The notes below the pieces were generated by a model. That model saw nothing but the letters and a program-made list of their open reading frames with translations, ran no database searches and was not told the DNA's origin. The translations under genes and the position numbers were made by a program. This document shows, one piece after another, positions 20,033-30,372 of a stretch of 64,000 nt of DNA. Origin of the DNA: Mycosarcoma maydis (taxonomy: Eukaryota; Basidiomycota; Ustilaginomycetes; Ustilaginales); assembly GCF_000328475.2 (NCBI RefSeq), contig NC_026499.1, forward strand, positions 339,591-403,590. The letters are read 5' to 3'. How positions within the stretch are numbered: the stretch's first letter is position 1; each line of letters opens with the position of its first letter.

Positions 20033-21817
20033 ATTCTAGAAGGCGTCATGGCCAAAAGAGGTGCGTCACGTTTGGCGTGTGGTTGTGTGTGAGCGAGAGC
20101 ACTGCACGGACGATATGAGCGAGTCGAAGCAGCGGCCTTTTAAAAGTGACAGAGTCTGAATGCTTTATCCTCCTCTCCAAACAGCGCAAAGGTGATTCCA
20201 GATTTTGGGCAGTTTCTAGAGCTTGCACACGGGGCATGGATCTTTAGTGCGACGAGAAAGTTGTTGGGTGCACAACTACGTTGGCGATGTATCGGACGTA
20301 GATGGTGGTGTGCGGCCGTGTTGGCAGTGTCGCGGACATGGTATGAGGGGACAGGTGAAGATTCGTGATTGCAACCCGAGGCCGATTCACGATTAACGAT
20401 TGGGTGTCGAGACCTCTTCTGGTACGGCGCGGAAGCTTCAAGTGGTACGTGGTGGCGCACGAGACCGAGACTTGGAGACTCGGTTCAAGATGCGCCAACC
20501 GCACAGCCAGCGCAGGTGTAGGACAGACAGATCGCTAGCCATATGCCGACCGTACACTGTACAGAGCTCATATCACGAGTGGATCGTGCCGTGTACCACA
20601 GCAAGACATCTACACAGTCGCACATCCCACTTGGACCGTACGCGCTCCAGAATCTAACCGTCTCCGAACGTGTTTCCCTTGCAGTCAGCGCTCTGATTCT
20701 TTCACAGCTTGGCGTGCGTCTTGAGTCATGATGCACGATGGTCCAGGTAGCTCACAAATGTGGGTGAGAAGCGAAATCGTGCGGACGACGAAACGCGCTG
20801 CTCACACTCACGACTGGTGATCACGGATGCCAACATTCACGATTCACGATTCACGATTCACGATTCACGTTCCGTGTTTCGTCTTTGGCGATTACGATAT
20901 ACGATCCTCACCGTGATATAGACTAGACCGTCGTGGTGCGGCTGGTTCGAGAGCCGAAACGCACTGAGCCACGCCGCTCGGCGAGTCCAGAGCAGCCGGA
21001 CGGCTTTGCATCGGCACTAGATGCGATCACCTCGACTACGTTTGCTAGCCAGGCCTAGGCTTATACCTAGCCACGAGCGTATTCGTGATGACTTGGCCGT
21101 TGATGTCATCGCAAGGATCGCATCTTTTCGTTTTTCTACCTGATCTGCTGCACTACCCAGACGTCCGGGACAGATGGCCTACGCCTCTCGCTTTGCTTAT
21201 GCGACGCTTAAGTTGCACCAGTCACAGTCGTGAGTGCAGGTGACGATAGGTGCGCCGCCTTCCGCGCCGCTATGCACTTTGTGTCCGATTGAGATATTGC
21301 GTGCGCCGGAGCGCAGCCTCGATGAACTGCTGTTGGTCCCCACATGTGTAGGCCAAACATGCAGAGCGTCTCGTTTCGAGCGCTAGCTTCATTCACGATT
21401 GGTACGTGCGGGTAACGGAGTGGCTTACAGCCCAATTTATACACACGACACTTCAGCACGATTGATCACTGACCTTAGGGTCAAGCGCGCGACCTTTTTT
21501 ACGAGCACGAGCTGATGACGCGGAACTGAGCTCAAAACATACAGTTTTGGCTTCTGCCTCATTCTCCGTCAGCTCCATCATCTCTGCTCTCGTACGCCGG
21601 CCCAAGAGCAGCGTACTTCTTACGTTCTTCCAGCGTCGTCAAGCAGTGGCTTCGACGGACAGACAGGCCTTGAGCCGTTGTCGGCCTTGCATCTCGTGTC
21701 GCGGTCTGGTACACCCGCTCGAGCTCTCCATCGCCTTTCCGCGCACTCTGCGACCCCGTGACGATCGACCTGGCTCCCCCTTTCTCTGACACGCTCTCCA
21801 GAGACTATGCCTCCCAA
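20033..21817. other. Intergenic region, no recognised gene
   Basis: Contains the heptamer array at 20835-20869 and scattered TCACGA words. Several open frames of 60-107 codons exist on both strands, but none shows a recognisable domain. The segment 21480-21810 directly precedes the gag-like gene and is mildly pyrimidine-rich. Confidence 0.6.
20835..20869. repeat. Tandem heptamer ATTCACG, 5 copies
   Basis: Five perfect 7-bp units, identical to the array at 6458. Confidence 0.95.
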
Positions 21818-22955
21818 ATGGTAGTCGACAAGACCTGCCGCCGGTGCAAGAGACGTCTGTCCATTTCCCATTTTATTGGCGCGCGCCCGCAGCAACATCG
21901 TGCAGTTCTACACAGACTGTCGCGGCAAGCACAGGGTCGCAACCCGCCCGGCCACTGCCCCCCCTCGTCGTATGAGTTCTCCACCCCCCGCTCAGGCCGG
22001 TGAGAGCCCTGTCTCCTCGTCCCTCTCGCCCCCCTCCCCTGCGCCTGCTCAGCCCGAGCGGGCCTTGTTTTCTTCGGTGGAGGCGCTTCAGCGCCAGATC
22101 GGCGAGATACTCGCCACCCTCCGCGCACAGGCACCTCCGCCTGCCCCTCCCCGCCCGGCATTCCCTGCAGCAGCGTTGGCACAACCCTCTGCTGGTAATA
22201 CCGTTTCCTCTAGTCCTGCGCTAGGCCTTCCGGGTGAGTCCTCCTTCTCGGTCACTCGTTGTTTCCCTTGGGTTTCGCCAGACGTAGCCACCCTCGTTCA
22301 ACGGGACCAGCTCAAGCCTGAGCACCTGGTCAAGCTTCGCAACCTCTACTCAAAGGTCTCGAAAGAGCCCTCTCGTTCCTTTGGCCTCACATTGGAGGCT
22401 GGGCAGCTCACACTGCTCCCCGACTCCGCCGACACCGGGACTTCGTTCTTCGTCAAGGCCATCCCCAACATCGCGGCTCTCACTCAGGTCTGGTTGGTCT
22501 ACACAGCCATCAGGGTAGAATCTACGAGAGATTTCACACTCAACAGTGCTCTCCTCTCCCATTTGGAGCATCTAATCGAGTGCGACCACCTCTACTCGTG
22601 GAAAGCCGTAACAGACTATCACTTGGCCATCTGCCGCCAGCGGTTTGGGAGGGCTACAGCTGCGGACTGGTCGTCTGACGATTCCAGAATCAGTGCGAGG
22701 TTGCTGCAGCCTTATCTCAAGACGTCTATCGCAGCTGCGCTCAGAGCCGACTCGAGCTCGTCCCGTCCAAGTTGCTCTTCCAGCCGGCGTGCGGGCCGCG
22801 CAGTCCGCTCCTCTGCAGAATGCCATAGCGACGCTTGCATGAAGTTCAACGCGGGCCAGCACTGCCGAGGTTGTTCCCGGCAGCACGCTCGCATCCATTG
22901 CCAGGGCCGCCATCCTATGGCGCAGTGCCCATCACTCGTCTCGGCTGCCATTTAA
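21818..22955 (+). mobile_element. Frameshifted gag-like gene, probable retroelement relic
   Basis: From ATG 21818 a frame encodes a zinc-binding-like start (DKTCRRCKRRL followed by a FIG motif). Around 21878-21890, within a GC-only tract, the plausible continuation switches to another frame, which runs on (NIVQFYTDCRGK) to the stop at 22953-22955. The middle is Pro/Ser-rich, then a helical region of about 200 residues follows. The end has a Cys/His cluster (CMKFNAGQHC ... HARIHCQGRHPMAQCP), resembling the zinc knuckles that close gag or ORF1 proteins of tyrosine-recombinase retroelements in basidiomycetes. No reverse transcriptase, integrase or recombinase follows. A third frame from about 23011 to 23300 keeps a coding look (ARAATN repeated), suggesting a further broken 3' part. 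It could instead be a host gene of unknown role; the assignment is tentative. Confidence 0.4.
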
Positions 22956-23090
22956 CCCGCTGCCAACACCGTCTTGAAGAAGGCGACCTAATGGCGAGTA
23001 TGTCGACTCACTCAGGCGGCATGTCTTTCCCAGGGTCAGATCTCGGTTCTGCACCTCGTCCCTCGCCAGTGCGGCTCATAACAGCACCAT

Positions 23091-23269
23091 CCAGGCGCGC
23101 GCTGCTACTAACAACACCTTCGTCACCACTTGGTCAGCCTCTAACCGTTCCACCCCGGCCCGTGCCGCTACTAACAGCGCACCCTCCCAGGTCGGAGATC
23201 CTCTCCGCACCTCTTTCACGCTAGAACAGCACACAACCGTTCCAACCAGGCGCGCGCTGCTACTAACAG
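23091..23269. repeat. Short direct repeats (about 23 bp) flanking a diverged copy
   Basis: Copies at 23091-23113 and 23246-23269 share a GCGCGCTGCTACTAACA core; a third, partly matching copy is at 23160-23178. They sit just 3' of the gag-like gene. Confidence 0.8.
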
Positions 23270-23395
23270 CACCTCGCGGGTTCGATTCTGCCCCATGGTG
23301 TCAAACCCGCTTGACTCCAAGACAATCGTGAATGTCAAGATCGATCCAATTCAGTATGGCGCAGAGCGGTAGGCCTGATAAGCGTTTCTGTCGCG

Positions 23396-23440
23396 AATCA
23401 CGAAATCACGAAATCACAAATCACCAATCACAAATCGATT
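23396..23440. repeat. AAATCAC-type 7/8-bp array
   Basis: Units alternate between 8 bp (GAAATCAC) and 7 bp (AAATCAC, CAATCAC), ending in ATCGATTCGTG, so the run joins the ATCAC and ATTCGTG word families. Confidence 0.85.
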
Positions 23441-23493
23441 CGTGAACGCCAACGTATCGAGTAAAATACTTGCGAAACGTAGCCTTGACAGCT

Positions 23494-23536
23494 CGTGACT
23501 GCGTGACTGCGTGACTGCGTGCCTGCGTGGCTGCAT
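23494..23536. repeat. Tandem 8-bp GACTGCGT array
   Basis: Three perfect GACTGCGT units followed by variants (GCCTGCGT, GGCTGCAT). It is one of the few arrays here with an 8-bp rather than 7-bp unit. Confidence 0.9.
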
Positions 23537-24203
23537 GCCCCATGGGTGGCTTGTCACACACTGTGCTAGAGCATCCTTTCGTGTCGTCCAGCAGCTCAGC
23601 GCTGGATGAGTCTGTGAGCGGCGTAACAGCGTTCAGACGACTAGACAGGGGAGGTGTAACTCACGATTCGGAAATCAAGAATCACCAATCACGAATCGTG
23701 AATGACTTGGCCAGACGAGCGCAAAGGCTGCCGACAAACCGACGTTGAGAATCACGAATCGCGCTACGAAACGTGCAGCACGAATCCGCAAACTGACTGC
23801 GACACCGTCAGTATAGCAACTACAGAATGCCTGCAGACAAGAAACCGAAAATCACCCTAAACAGGTCCGCTTTCTAGACGCCCTCTTCCTCACGCCCTCA
23901 CGCCCGACTTGCAGCGCGGAACATGCATCTTGGATCGAAATTCACAGGTCACCATGTGGATACTGACGCCTACTGACGCATAGCTCGGGGGAGGCGAGCG
24001 CGATCGAGTGATGCAGCCTCGACGCTGATAGCACGAGTGTCCGCGATAGACGGATCGAGTGCGCAGAAGCGAAGCCAACCTCACGCCTGATGCATGAAGG
24101 AAAGCTTTCTGATTCGCCAAGATAATCTACAGATGAAAATCAACCGATGCCAACGTGCTTTGCTTTTCCTCTCTTTGCTTGGGTATGGTTGACCTAGGAA
24201 AGA

Positions 24204-26494
24204 TCAAGCCGAAGAAGAGGTTGACGTGAAGCTGGCACCTGGCTCACGCTGCTCGATTGGCGTAGTAGAGCTAGCTGTTGTGGCGACGGTGTCATGGGCA
24301 TTGTCATCCTTGCCTGTTAAGACGCCACGTACGATTGTGACAATCAGACGTTTTCCCTGCCAGAGGGGCAAGAAGGTGAAGATGAGGAGCGCGGCAAATG
24401 CCCAAATCACAGCGACGACGACCCAGCCAACGAAAAACGGCCGACTGAATTCGTACTTGGCCGCATACATGATGAACGGCCACAGCACCCATACAGCGAT
24501 AAAGAGAGCGAGACCCGTCCAGCCTGCAACGGCGGATTGCTTGTTCATGAATCGACGTTCGGCGTCCGAGTAAGGCACGCTTTTCGAGGCGTGAGCATCT
24601 GCGACGCGTTGGGCGTGAGTTGTGGCGAGTTTCTCTTGCGCCAGATCGTCAGTAGACGAAGAGCGCGACGAGTCGTCTTGGATGAGCTTGATCTCGTTGA
24701 ACCTTTCCCATGCGAAATCGACGGGTTGCGGAAAAGCCAGTGTGATCAAAGGCGACAGAATTGCTGGCACAAAAGCGGCAACGATGGTGCCCCACAAACA
24801 CGGCAACAGCTCTCCCGTGGTGGTGACGTTCAACACTCCGCCACCGTAGCTGCTTGCAGTAGCTAGCCATGTGGCGATACCAGCGACCATCCCCACCACG
24901 GGCGACACCGTGGCAGCCCACCAAGTCTGTTTCTTCCACAACACCGTCAACGGCAACGTGACCATAGCCGGGCACGTGATGAGTCCCAAAAAGTACAGTG
25001 TCCAAGTGAGGCTGATACCAATATAGTACAACATGGTCGAAAACGCGGATGCGAAGATGGCAAACCCGATGCACGCCGCGCGCGAGACGCGGATGACCTG
25101 CTTATCGCTCGCGTTAGGACGAATGTAGGTATGGTAGACGTCTGAGCTGATAATAGACGAGACCGCGATAAGCTGCGCCGAAGTGGTCGACGTTACTGCC
25201 ATGAAGATAAGAATGACGACTGCTACAGCTCCACCTTTACCTGCCACAGCAAGCGCAGTGTATGCAAGTGGCAGTCCGTCGGATAACTCGGTCGACGAAA
25301 GCTCTCGCCCATACGCCGGCCAGATCGGATTCGTCTGCAACGACCACCCGGCAAGTCCCATCACCGTACCCAGACACCACGGCAGTCCGAAATACAGCAC
25401 TCCGCCCAACACGTACCCCGGCACCGCCGCCGAGATATCCGCAGAGTACGCCTTCTGCCAATACGAACTATCAAGCGCTAGAAATAGACAATTGTTACCG
25501 AACACACAGTCGGCATGCGTGCACGGTGAGTTGAGCGACACAAAGTGCATGCCCAACGTTTGAGCATGTGCAACCAACATTCAACAAGGTACCACGGTCA
25601 GCAACGCTTACTTTTGAATCTACCGCCACCGAAAAACATCCCAATCAATCACGAAAGCGATGATCAAAACGCAGACTTACCGACAAGACCAAAGTTTCCG
25701 AGCGTATGAAGAACACCGAATTCCACGGCACTTTTTGAAGTCATGGTCAAGGCCGATCCGCGATAGTTTCCAGCGATGGGGTTGTCGACATTGTGCTGCT
25801 TGACGAGCTCCCAAAGATGACCGGGAGACTGTACCGCATCGTTGGTGATAGTCTTGAGCGTCAAGAAGAGGACGATGATGAGGAGCGCCACGCTGTGCAT
25901 CCAATCGGTCAAAAACGTGGCTTTCAGACCTCCCGAGATGGTGTAGAGACAGACGCCGACGGGGAGCAGGAAAGTCGAAGCGATGATGTGCATTCCTGTC
26001 AATGCTGAAACCGTAGCAGAGGCACCGAGAAGCATGTTGGCGATGGCGATCAGATTGTTGGCCAGGCAGAAAAACATGTAGAGCCAATGCGCCGCAGTGC
26101 CATATCGAACCTTGACCACTTCGAGAACCGTATGTGCGTGCGGCGTTTTGAGCTTGCTTTGGATAGCAAGCAACGCAAATGCCGAAATTTGCACCAAGCA
26201 GCCCGCAGCAAACCAGTACGAGCCACCTACGCCAAACGAGAAGACGACAACTGATGACGAGAGCAGCGCAGTCGACCAAGCCCATGACGAAAACACAGCG
26301 GTAGCCGTAAGGCCTGTACCCACTTTTCGGCCTGCAGTGGCGTACGTCTCAAAGTGCGAGTTGTTCTCTCCATTGAAGCGCCACAGGAGCTGCGTGATGT
26401 AAAACATGACACCAGCAAATGCGAATCCGAAGCCAAGCACGACGCCATAGCCTACGCCCTGGCTCAGAGGCGGCGGGATCGAGTCGGCCGCCAT
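24204..26494 (-). CDS. DUR3: DUR3-type urea/polyamine transporter (two exons)
   Basis: Minus-strand gene with exon 1 at 26494-25681 and exon 2 at 25477-24204, predicting 695 residues. Plasma-membrane sodium:solute symporter family proteins of this type take up urea (and polyamines) with protons, mainly under nitrogen limitation. Seen: start MAADSIPPPLSQGVGYG followed by VLGFGFAFAGVMF, a pattern shared with fungal DUR3; about 15 hydrophobic segments; and the conserved NFG...SYWQKA motif, which is restored exactly by removing the intron. The donor is GTAAGT right after NFGLV, the acceptor is TTCTAG, and phase 1 is kept. An in-frame upstream extension exists to 26665 but has no ATG-led or membrane-protein character, so ATG 26494 was chosen. 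The C-terminus is a hydrophilic Ser/Thr tail. A GATAAG site lies 106 bp upstream. Confidence 0.92.
25478..25680 (-). other. Spliceosomal intron of the DUR3-type gene
   Basis: A 203-nt intron, donor GTAAGT at 25680-25675 and acceptor TTCTAG ending at 25478. Splicing joins NFGLV to ALDSSYWQKA and matches the ungapped length of the family motif. The intron is out of frame (203 is not a multiple of 3) and contains stops. It is the only protein-gene intron supported in this window. Confidence 0.9.
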
Positions 26495-28223
26495 GTTTGG
26501 TAGGACGCGTTGAGTTCTGTCGCTTCTGCTGCTCTCCGGATGTGGAAAGGGTACTACAGAAACTCTCGAAAGCCTGGTACCAGTGGTGAGATGGTAAGAG
26601 ATAAGTTGCGACGGAACCAAGAGGAAAATCGAGTACGAAGAAGTTAGCGCGCTATTTAAGAACAAGTCTCAGAGGCGCTCTTCATTTGTTTATACATTTT
26701 TTCATCCTTTACTCAACTAATGCGCTGCCCCAGAGAATCATCTATGGGCCAAGAAGAAGCGCTGAAAGCTCTTGATTCCTTTCTTTTTTCACCAACACCC
26801 TCATCATGGTATGCGATTGTTCTGTGCAAGTAGAAGGACATGCAGGCACAAAGTTTTTGACCCGATCTCACCTCCTACAGCCTTTTCTTGCTGTTCGAAG
26901 AAGCCATGACGACGTCTGGTGCATGGAACAAGGGCAAAGTGGCGGAAAGATCTGACTTGCGAATCTAGCTGATGGCATTGCGTGCATTTCCAATCCGCTG
27001 CATGGTGGGAGGTACAGGAATAGTGCGATTCAAAACGCACAAAGGAGCACGCTATGACGCAGCAGACACCGATATCTTGGCTCGGCTGCGGTCGGTACGA
27101 ACAAGTGTTGAAAGATGCGGACGAGCGAAAGTAGGTGGAAGAACAGTAATAGCGGAGCCATGGGGACAAGCAGAGACTTTGCACCCAGTAAATGCAGATG
27201 ATGGAGAACCACGGACTGCGAGGGTGCAGGAGCGCAATTCACGTTCCGGCCGCTGCTTTGGCGAAGCACCGACATTCAACCTGAAGCACATTGGCATTTA
27301 GCCGAGCAGACTAACGTACACGCTTGACAGTCTTCAAACAGCGAAAAGATGGCCTATCGTGGGGAGGTCGTGCTGCAGATATCATTCACGATTGACGTGA
27401 GACTGGTGCGGATGGCGACATTCACGATTGTCAATCACGATTCGCGCAATTTGGCAGGCGGAGAATTTTGAATTTTCCTTTCTTTTCTAAGTTATCGGAA
27501 TGAAATCTGAATCTCATCCGTGATCCTGGGCCTGGAGGAGGCGGGTGTACAAAAGACCCTATGTACGATGGTGTGCTTTGCTTCCACGATCCGCAGGCTC
27601 TATTCTATTCCAACTGCCGGCGTTACTGTCGCTTCGGTGTCCAAACCCGCGACCGCAACCACAACCGCGAGTCAGATCCTTTCCCTCTCAACTTTTCTGC
27701 AAGAACCTCTCTTGCATCTACAGTAAGTGCTGTACATTCGAACATTAGTATGACAAAAGTGAGCTTGTCAGCGTGCGTGGATGCGTCGCCGCAACAGGCA
27801 GCAACAATCGCGCATTCAGCTCGGAGCGAAACGGTCGGCCACGAACTCCTGAAATGGCGAGTTGCCTCTTTCACGATCAAGGCCACCTTCGGAGACATCC
27901 TGGTCGTTCTCAAAACTGATCCATTGGAGACGAGTTCTCGTCTTTTAAAATATTCAGAAGAATAGTTGCAAGCACCGAACTCTTGGTGGCGTGTGGCCTT
28001 TGAAATGCGGGGTGACTGATAAAGCATTCAGATCATGCTCAGTAAAGAGCACGCAATCGTGAATCACGAATGTGGGTCTAACCTGGACCCTCAAGTCGCT
28101 CAAAGTCTTCAAAAGTTTGCCGAGGCAGGCGCTAAACAGGCACGCCATCCAAGCACAGCTTCGCGTCAAGATCAGTGGAGAGATACATATATACGCAATA
28201 GAAGACGAGGCTGATATCTCGAC
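26495..28223. other. Intergenic region, no recognised gene
   Basis: Holds the promoter of the minus-strand urea transporter (up to roughly 26800). The remainder has only short open frames (up to 134 codons at 27561-27965) with no recognisable domain, plus scattered TCACGATT words near 27380-27445 and 28055. Confidence 0.55.
26600..26605 (+). promoter_or_regulatory. Possible GATA-factor site upstream of the urea transporter
   Basis: GATAAG at 26600-26605, 106 bp upstream of the start codon of the minus-strand DUR3-type gene. Fungal nitrogen GATA factors (AreA/Nit2 type) bind such cores upstream of permease genes. A single 6-base match is weak evidence. Confidence 0.3.
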
Positions 28224-28306
28224 GGGGGTTTAGCTCAGTTGGTAGAGCGTTCGCTTAGCATTGGCTAACTTGCGAAAGGTCGCGTGTTCGACTCATGCAG
28301 TCTCCA
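28224..28306 (+). tRNA. tRNA-Ala (anticodon AGC) with 10-nt intron
   Basis: Cloverleaf: acceptor GGGGGTT pairs with AGTCTCC (including G-U pairs), D arm GCTC/GAGC with AGTTGGTA loop, anticodon stem TTCGC/GCGAA with loop TTAGCA then T, variable AGGTC, T arm GCGTG/CATGC with loop TTCGACT, discriminator A at 28306. The anticodon AGC reads Ala. A 10-nt intron (28261-28270) sits at the canonical place after position 37, leaving a 73-nt mature body. CCA is not encoded. Confidence 0.92.
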
Positions 28307-28312
28307 CTTGAA

Positions 28313-28318
28313 TTTTTT
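28313..28318 (+). terminator. RNA polymerase III terminator of tRNA-Ala
   Basis: A run of six T bases starts 7 bases after the tRNA discriminator base, the usual Pol III stop signal. Confidence 0.8.
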
Positions 28319-30372
28319 GGGTTCTTTTTTCGGGGGCTTTTCTTGGAATATTTTGGATCGGATACCATTCACGATTCGAACACAGCCAAATCTGTTGGAT
28401 CGATTCTGGCGTCACTACTTCATCAAGCGCATCTTACATCACTCACGACTCGTCTACACATGAGGTCCATTTAAAACATAGATGACTGTAAAACACTTAC
28501 GCACATCTGCGGCCATAGAGACTTGAAAATACCGCATCCCGTTCGATCTGCGCAGTCAAGCAAGTCGTCGCCTAGTCAGTACTGCGGTGGGGGACCACGC
28601 GGGAATCCTAGGTGCTGCAGTTTTTTTTTTCGGCCACTTCGCTCCAGGTGAGCTTAATAGTACATGCGTCAAAGAGCGACCATTCGCAATCGGTAGGTGT
28701 TTCATCTCTGGTGCTTTTGCGGCAATCTATGCCATCAGTTCGCTTCTTCTTGTGAATATTAGTTTAACTATGATGCATGTATACTGGCAAGAATCACTGC
28801 CCTTCGAACCGGTGCCAAGAACAACCGTTGGCAGCTAATGCAAGTCCAATGACGAGTCAGCGAGCTTGATCGAAGTACAAGCTTCTCTGCGCACGCTTCA
28901 TGCAGACGAATGGGCGGTCTAAAGCCTCCTTGACCTCGTGAAACAAGAGTTTTCTCTTTATCGGTTGTAGCACAACTCGACATGGCAACGAGGCTGTTGC
29001 GTTCAGACGCAGAGATAGAACCATGAAGTCGCACTGAATTTTGCAGTAGAGGTAAATCCGGCAGCTTTCTGCAAAATAACATGGTAAAACTCTTAGAAGA
29101 AAAGGACAGATGGAGATGCGAACCTTAATTTCTCGCTTTGTGAAAGACACTTGGAGCCGCAGAGAGTTGATTTCTGGAGAGATTGGCTTTGCAGCTTTCA
29201 CAGGTATCAGAGAGGAGCTCTCGACGCATTCATGATTGCAAGCACAACTCTGTGACATGCAGAGGAACAACAGACTGTTATTGACACGGAACGATGTGGG
29301 ATTGTCTTCGCGCCGACTCGTCGTGACTCACAGATTCTGTGACGGTCACTCACGACTGTCACAGTGTGTAGGCCAAAAGGTGTCCAACCCGCTGTACTCA
29401 CACTCTTCTTACACTCGTGCCTTCCTTGATTTCCTTTCTTTTTTTGATTCCCAGTCTAGTTAGTTGATTTCTCGATTAACCTAGTCACGAGTCAATTTAC
29501 AAAGTTTTGAGTTGCCGCTTGTCGTTTGACACGTCTGATGGGACACGTCAAACAGCGCCAAGAAGTAGTGCTGCCTGCAACGCGGTTAAGACAGCAACAA
29601 GTCATCAGTGCAAGTGCAAATTCCGCTGCCCAACACATCGGTAGCTCTGATGTTGCTGACTCGAATCGGCAGTTGAGAGGCGGACGTGGACTTCCGTGTC
29701 GACGGTAGAACTCTACTGTTTCAATGCGTAGCGTGTCGATCATGCGTTCGATCGTGCGGCTGCGTGATTTCAGCGTTCTCGATGAGCACAGCTAAAGAGG
29801 CGATCATGTGGAACAGCTGTCCTCGCATAGGTGAAAAGCACCCCTGTGACACGAACAAAACACACTTTATTGTGGCTCACAAGGAGGAGGTAGATGCCTG
29901 TTCAACCATCGGTTTTCCCCGTGGTCTGACTCCTCTCTTCGCCTTGGATGCGGTCAACGTCTACTTTCAGGCACGGATGGGTGCTCGTCATAGAGACAGT
30001 GATCCAAAAGGGCAGAGTAGAAAAAGGTATAAGTAAGAATCGTGATAGGATCGAGTGCTCCCTCCTCTTCCTCTCCTTGCGGCCCCTTCTTCTTCTCTCT
30101 TCACTTCAAACTGGTGTTGATCACCTGTTTCGTTTCTCTGCGTTCATTCCCTGTTCTCCCCGTGCTTTCGTTTCGTTCCAAAGTACCTCTAGGCTCTGGT
30201 AGCCTTGAATTCCCCTTGCGACAAGCGATCTAAGAAGGACGATCTGGTCACCGTCCACAACACTACCGCCCTACGTGAACTCGAGGCCCGGCTTTGATAG
30301 TCTGCGTGCCTTTAACCGGATCTTTCGTCTGGTCGCTTCCCTTTCTTCACCACACTTTCTTTCACATACACA
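28319..30372. other. Intergenic region; CT-rich leader before the secreted-protein gene
   Basis: No gene recognised between 28.3 and 30.0 kb; open frames are short and without domains. From about 30055 the sequence is strongly C/T-rich, with a possible TATA-like GGTATAAGTAAG at about 30026, consistent with promoter and 5' leader of the gene at 30373. Confidence 0.55.

Larger units (their letters stand above)
22956..24203. other. Intergenic region with direct repeats and degenerate coding remnant
   Basis: The first 350 bases contain near-identical direct copies at 23091-23113 and 23246-23269 and a diverged copy at 23160-23178. In one frame these give a repeated ARAATN peptide, possibly the ruined end of the preceding gag-like gene. 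The rest holds arrays at 23396-23440 and 23494-23536 and scattered TCACGA words. No further gene is seen up to the stop of the urea transporter. Confidence 0.55.

Noticed and set aside
20930..21010. Possible tRNA-like element with a GGTTCGAG B-box-like word
   Set aside because: No matching A box or cloverleaf pairing could be drawn.
24649..25074. 141-codon minus-strand frame inside the urea transporter
   Set aside because: Alternate frame of a clear membrane transporter exon.
28587..28838. 83-codon hydrophobic plus-strand frame
   Set aside because: Starts over a poly-T run and has no homology-like motif or neighbouring exon; insufficient support.
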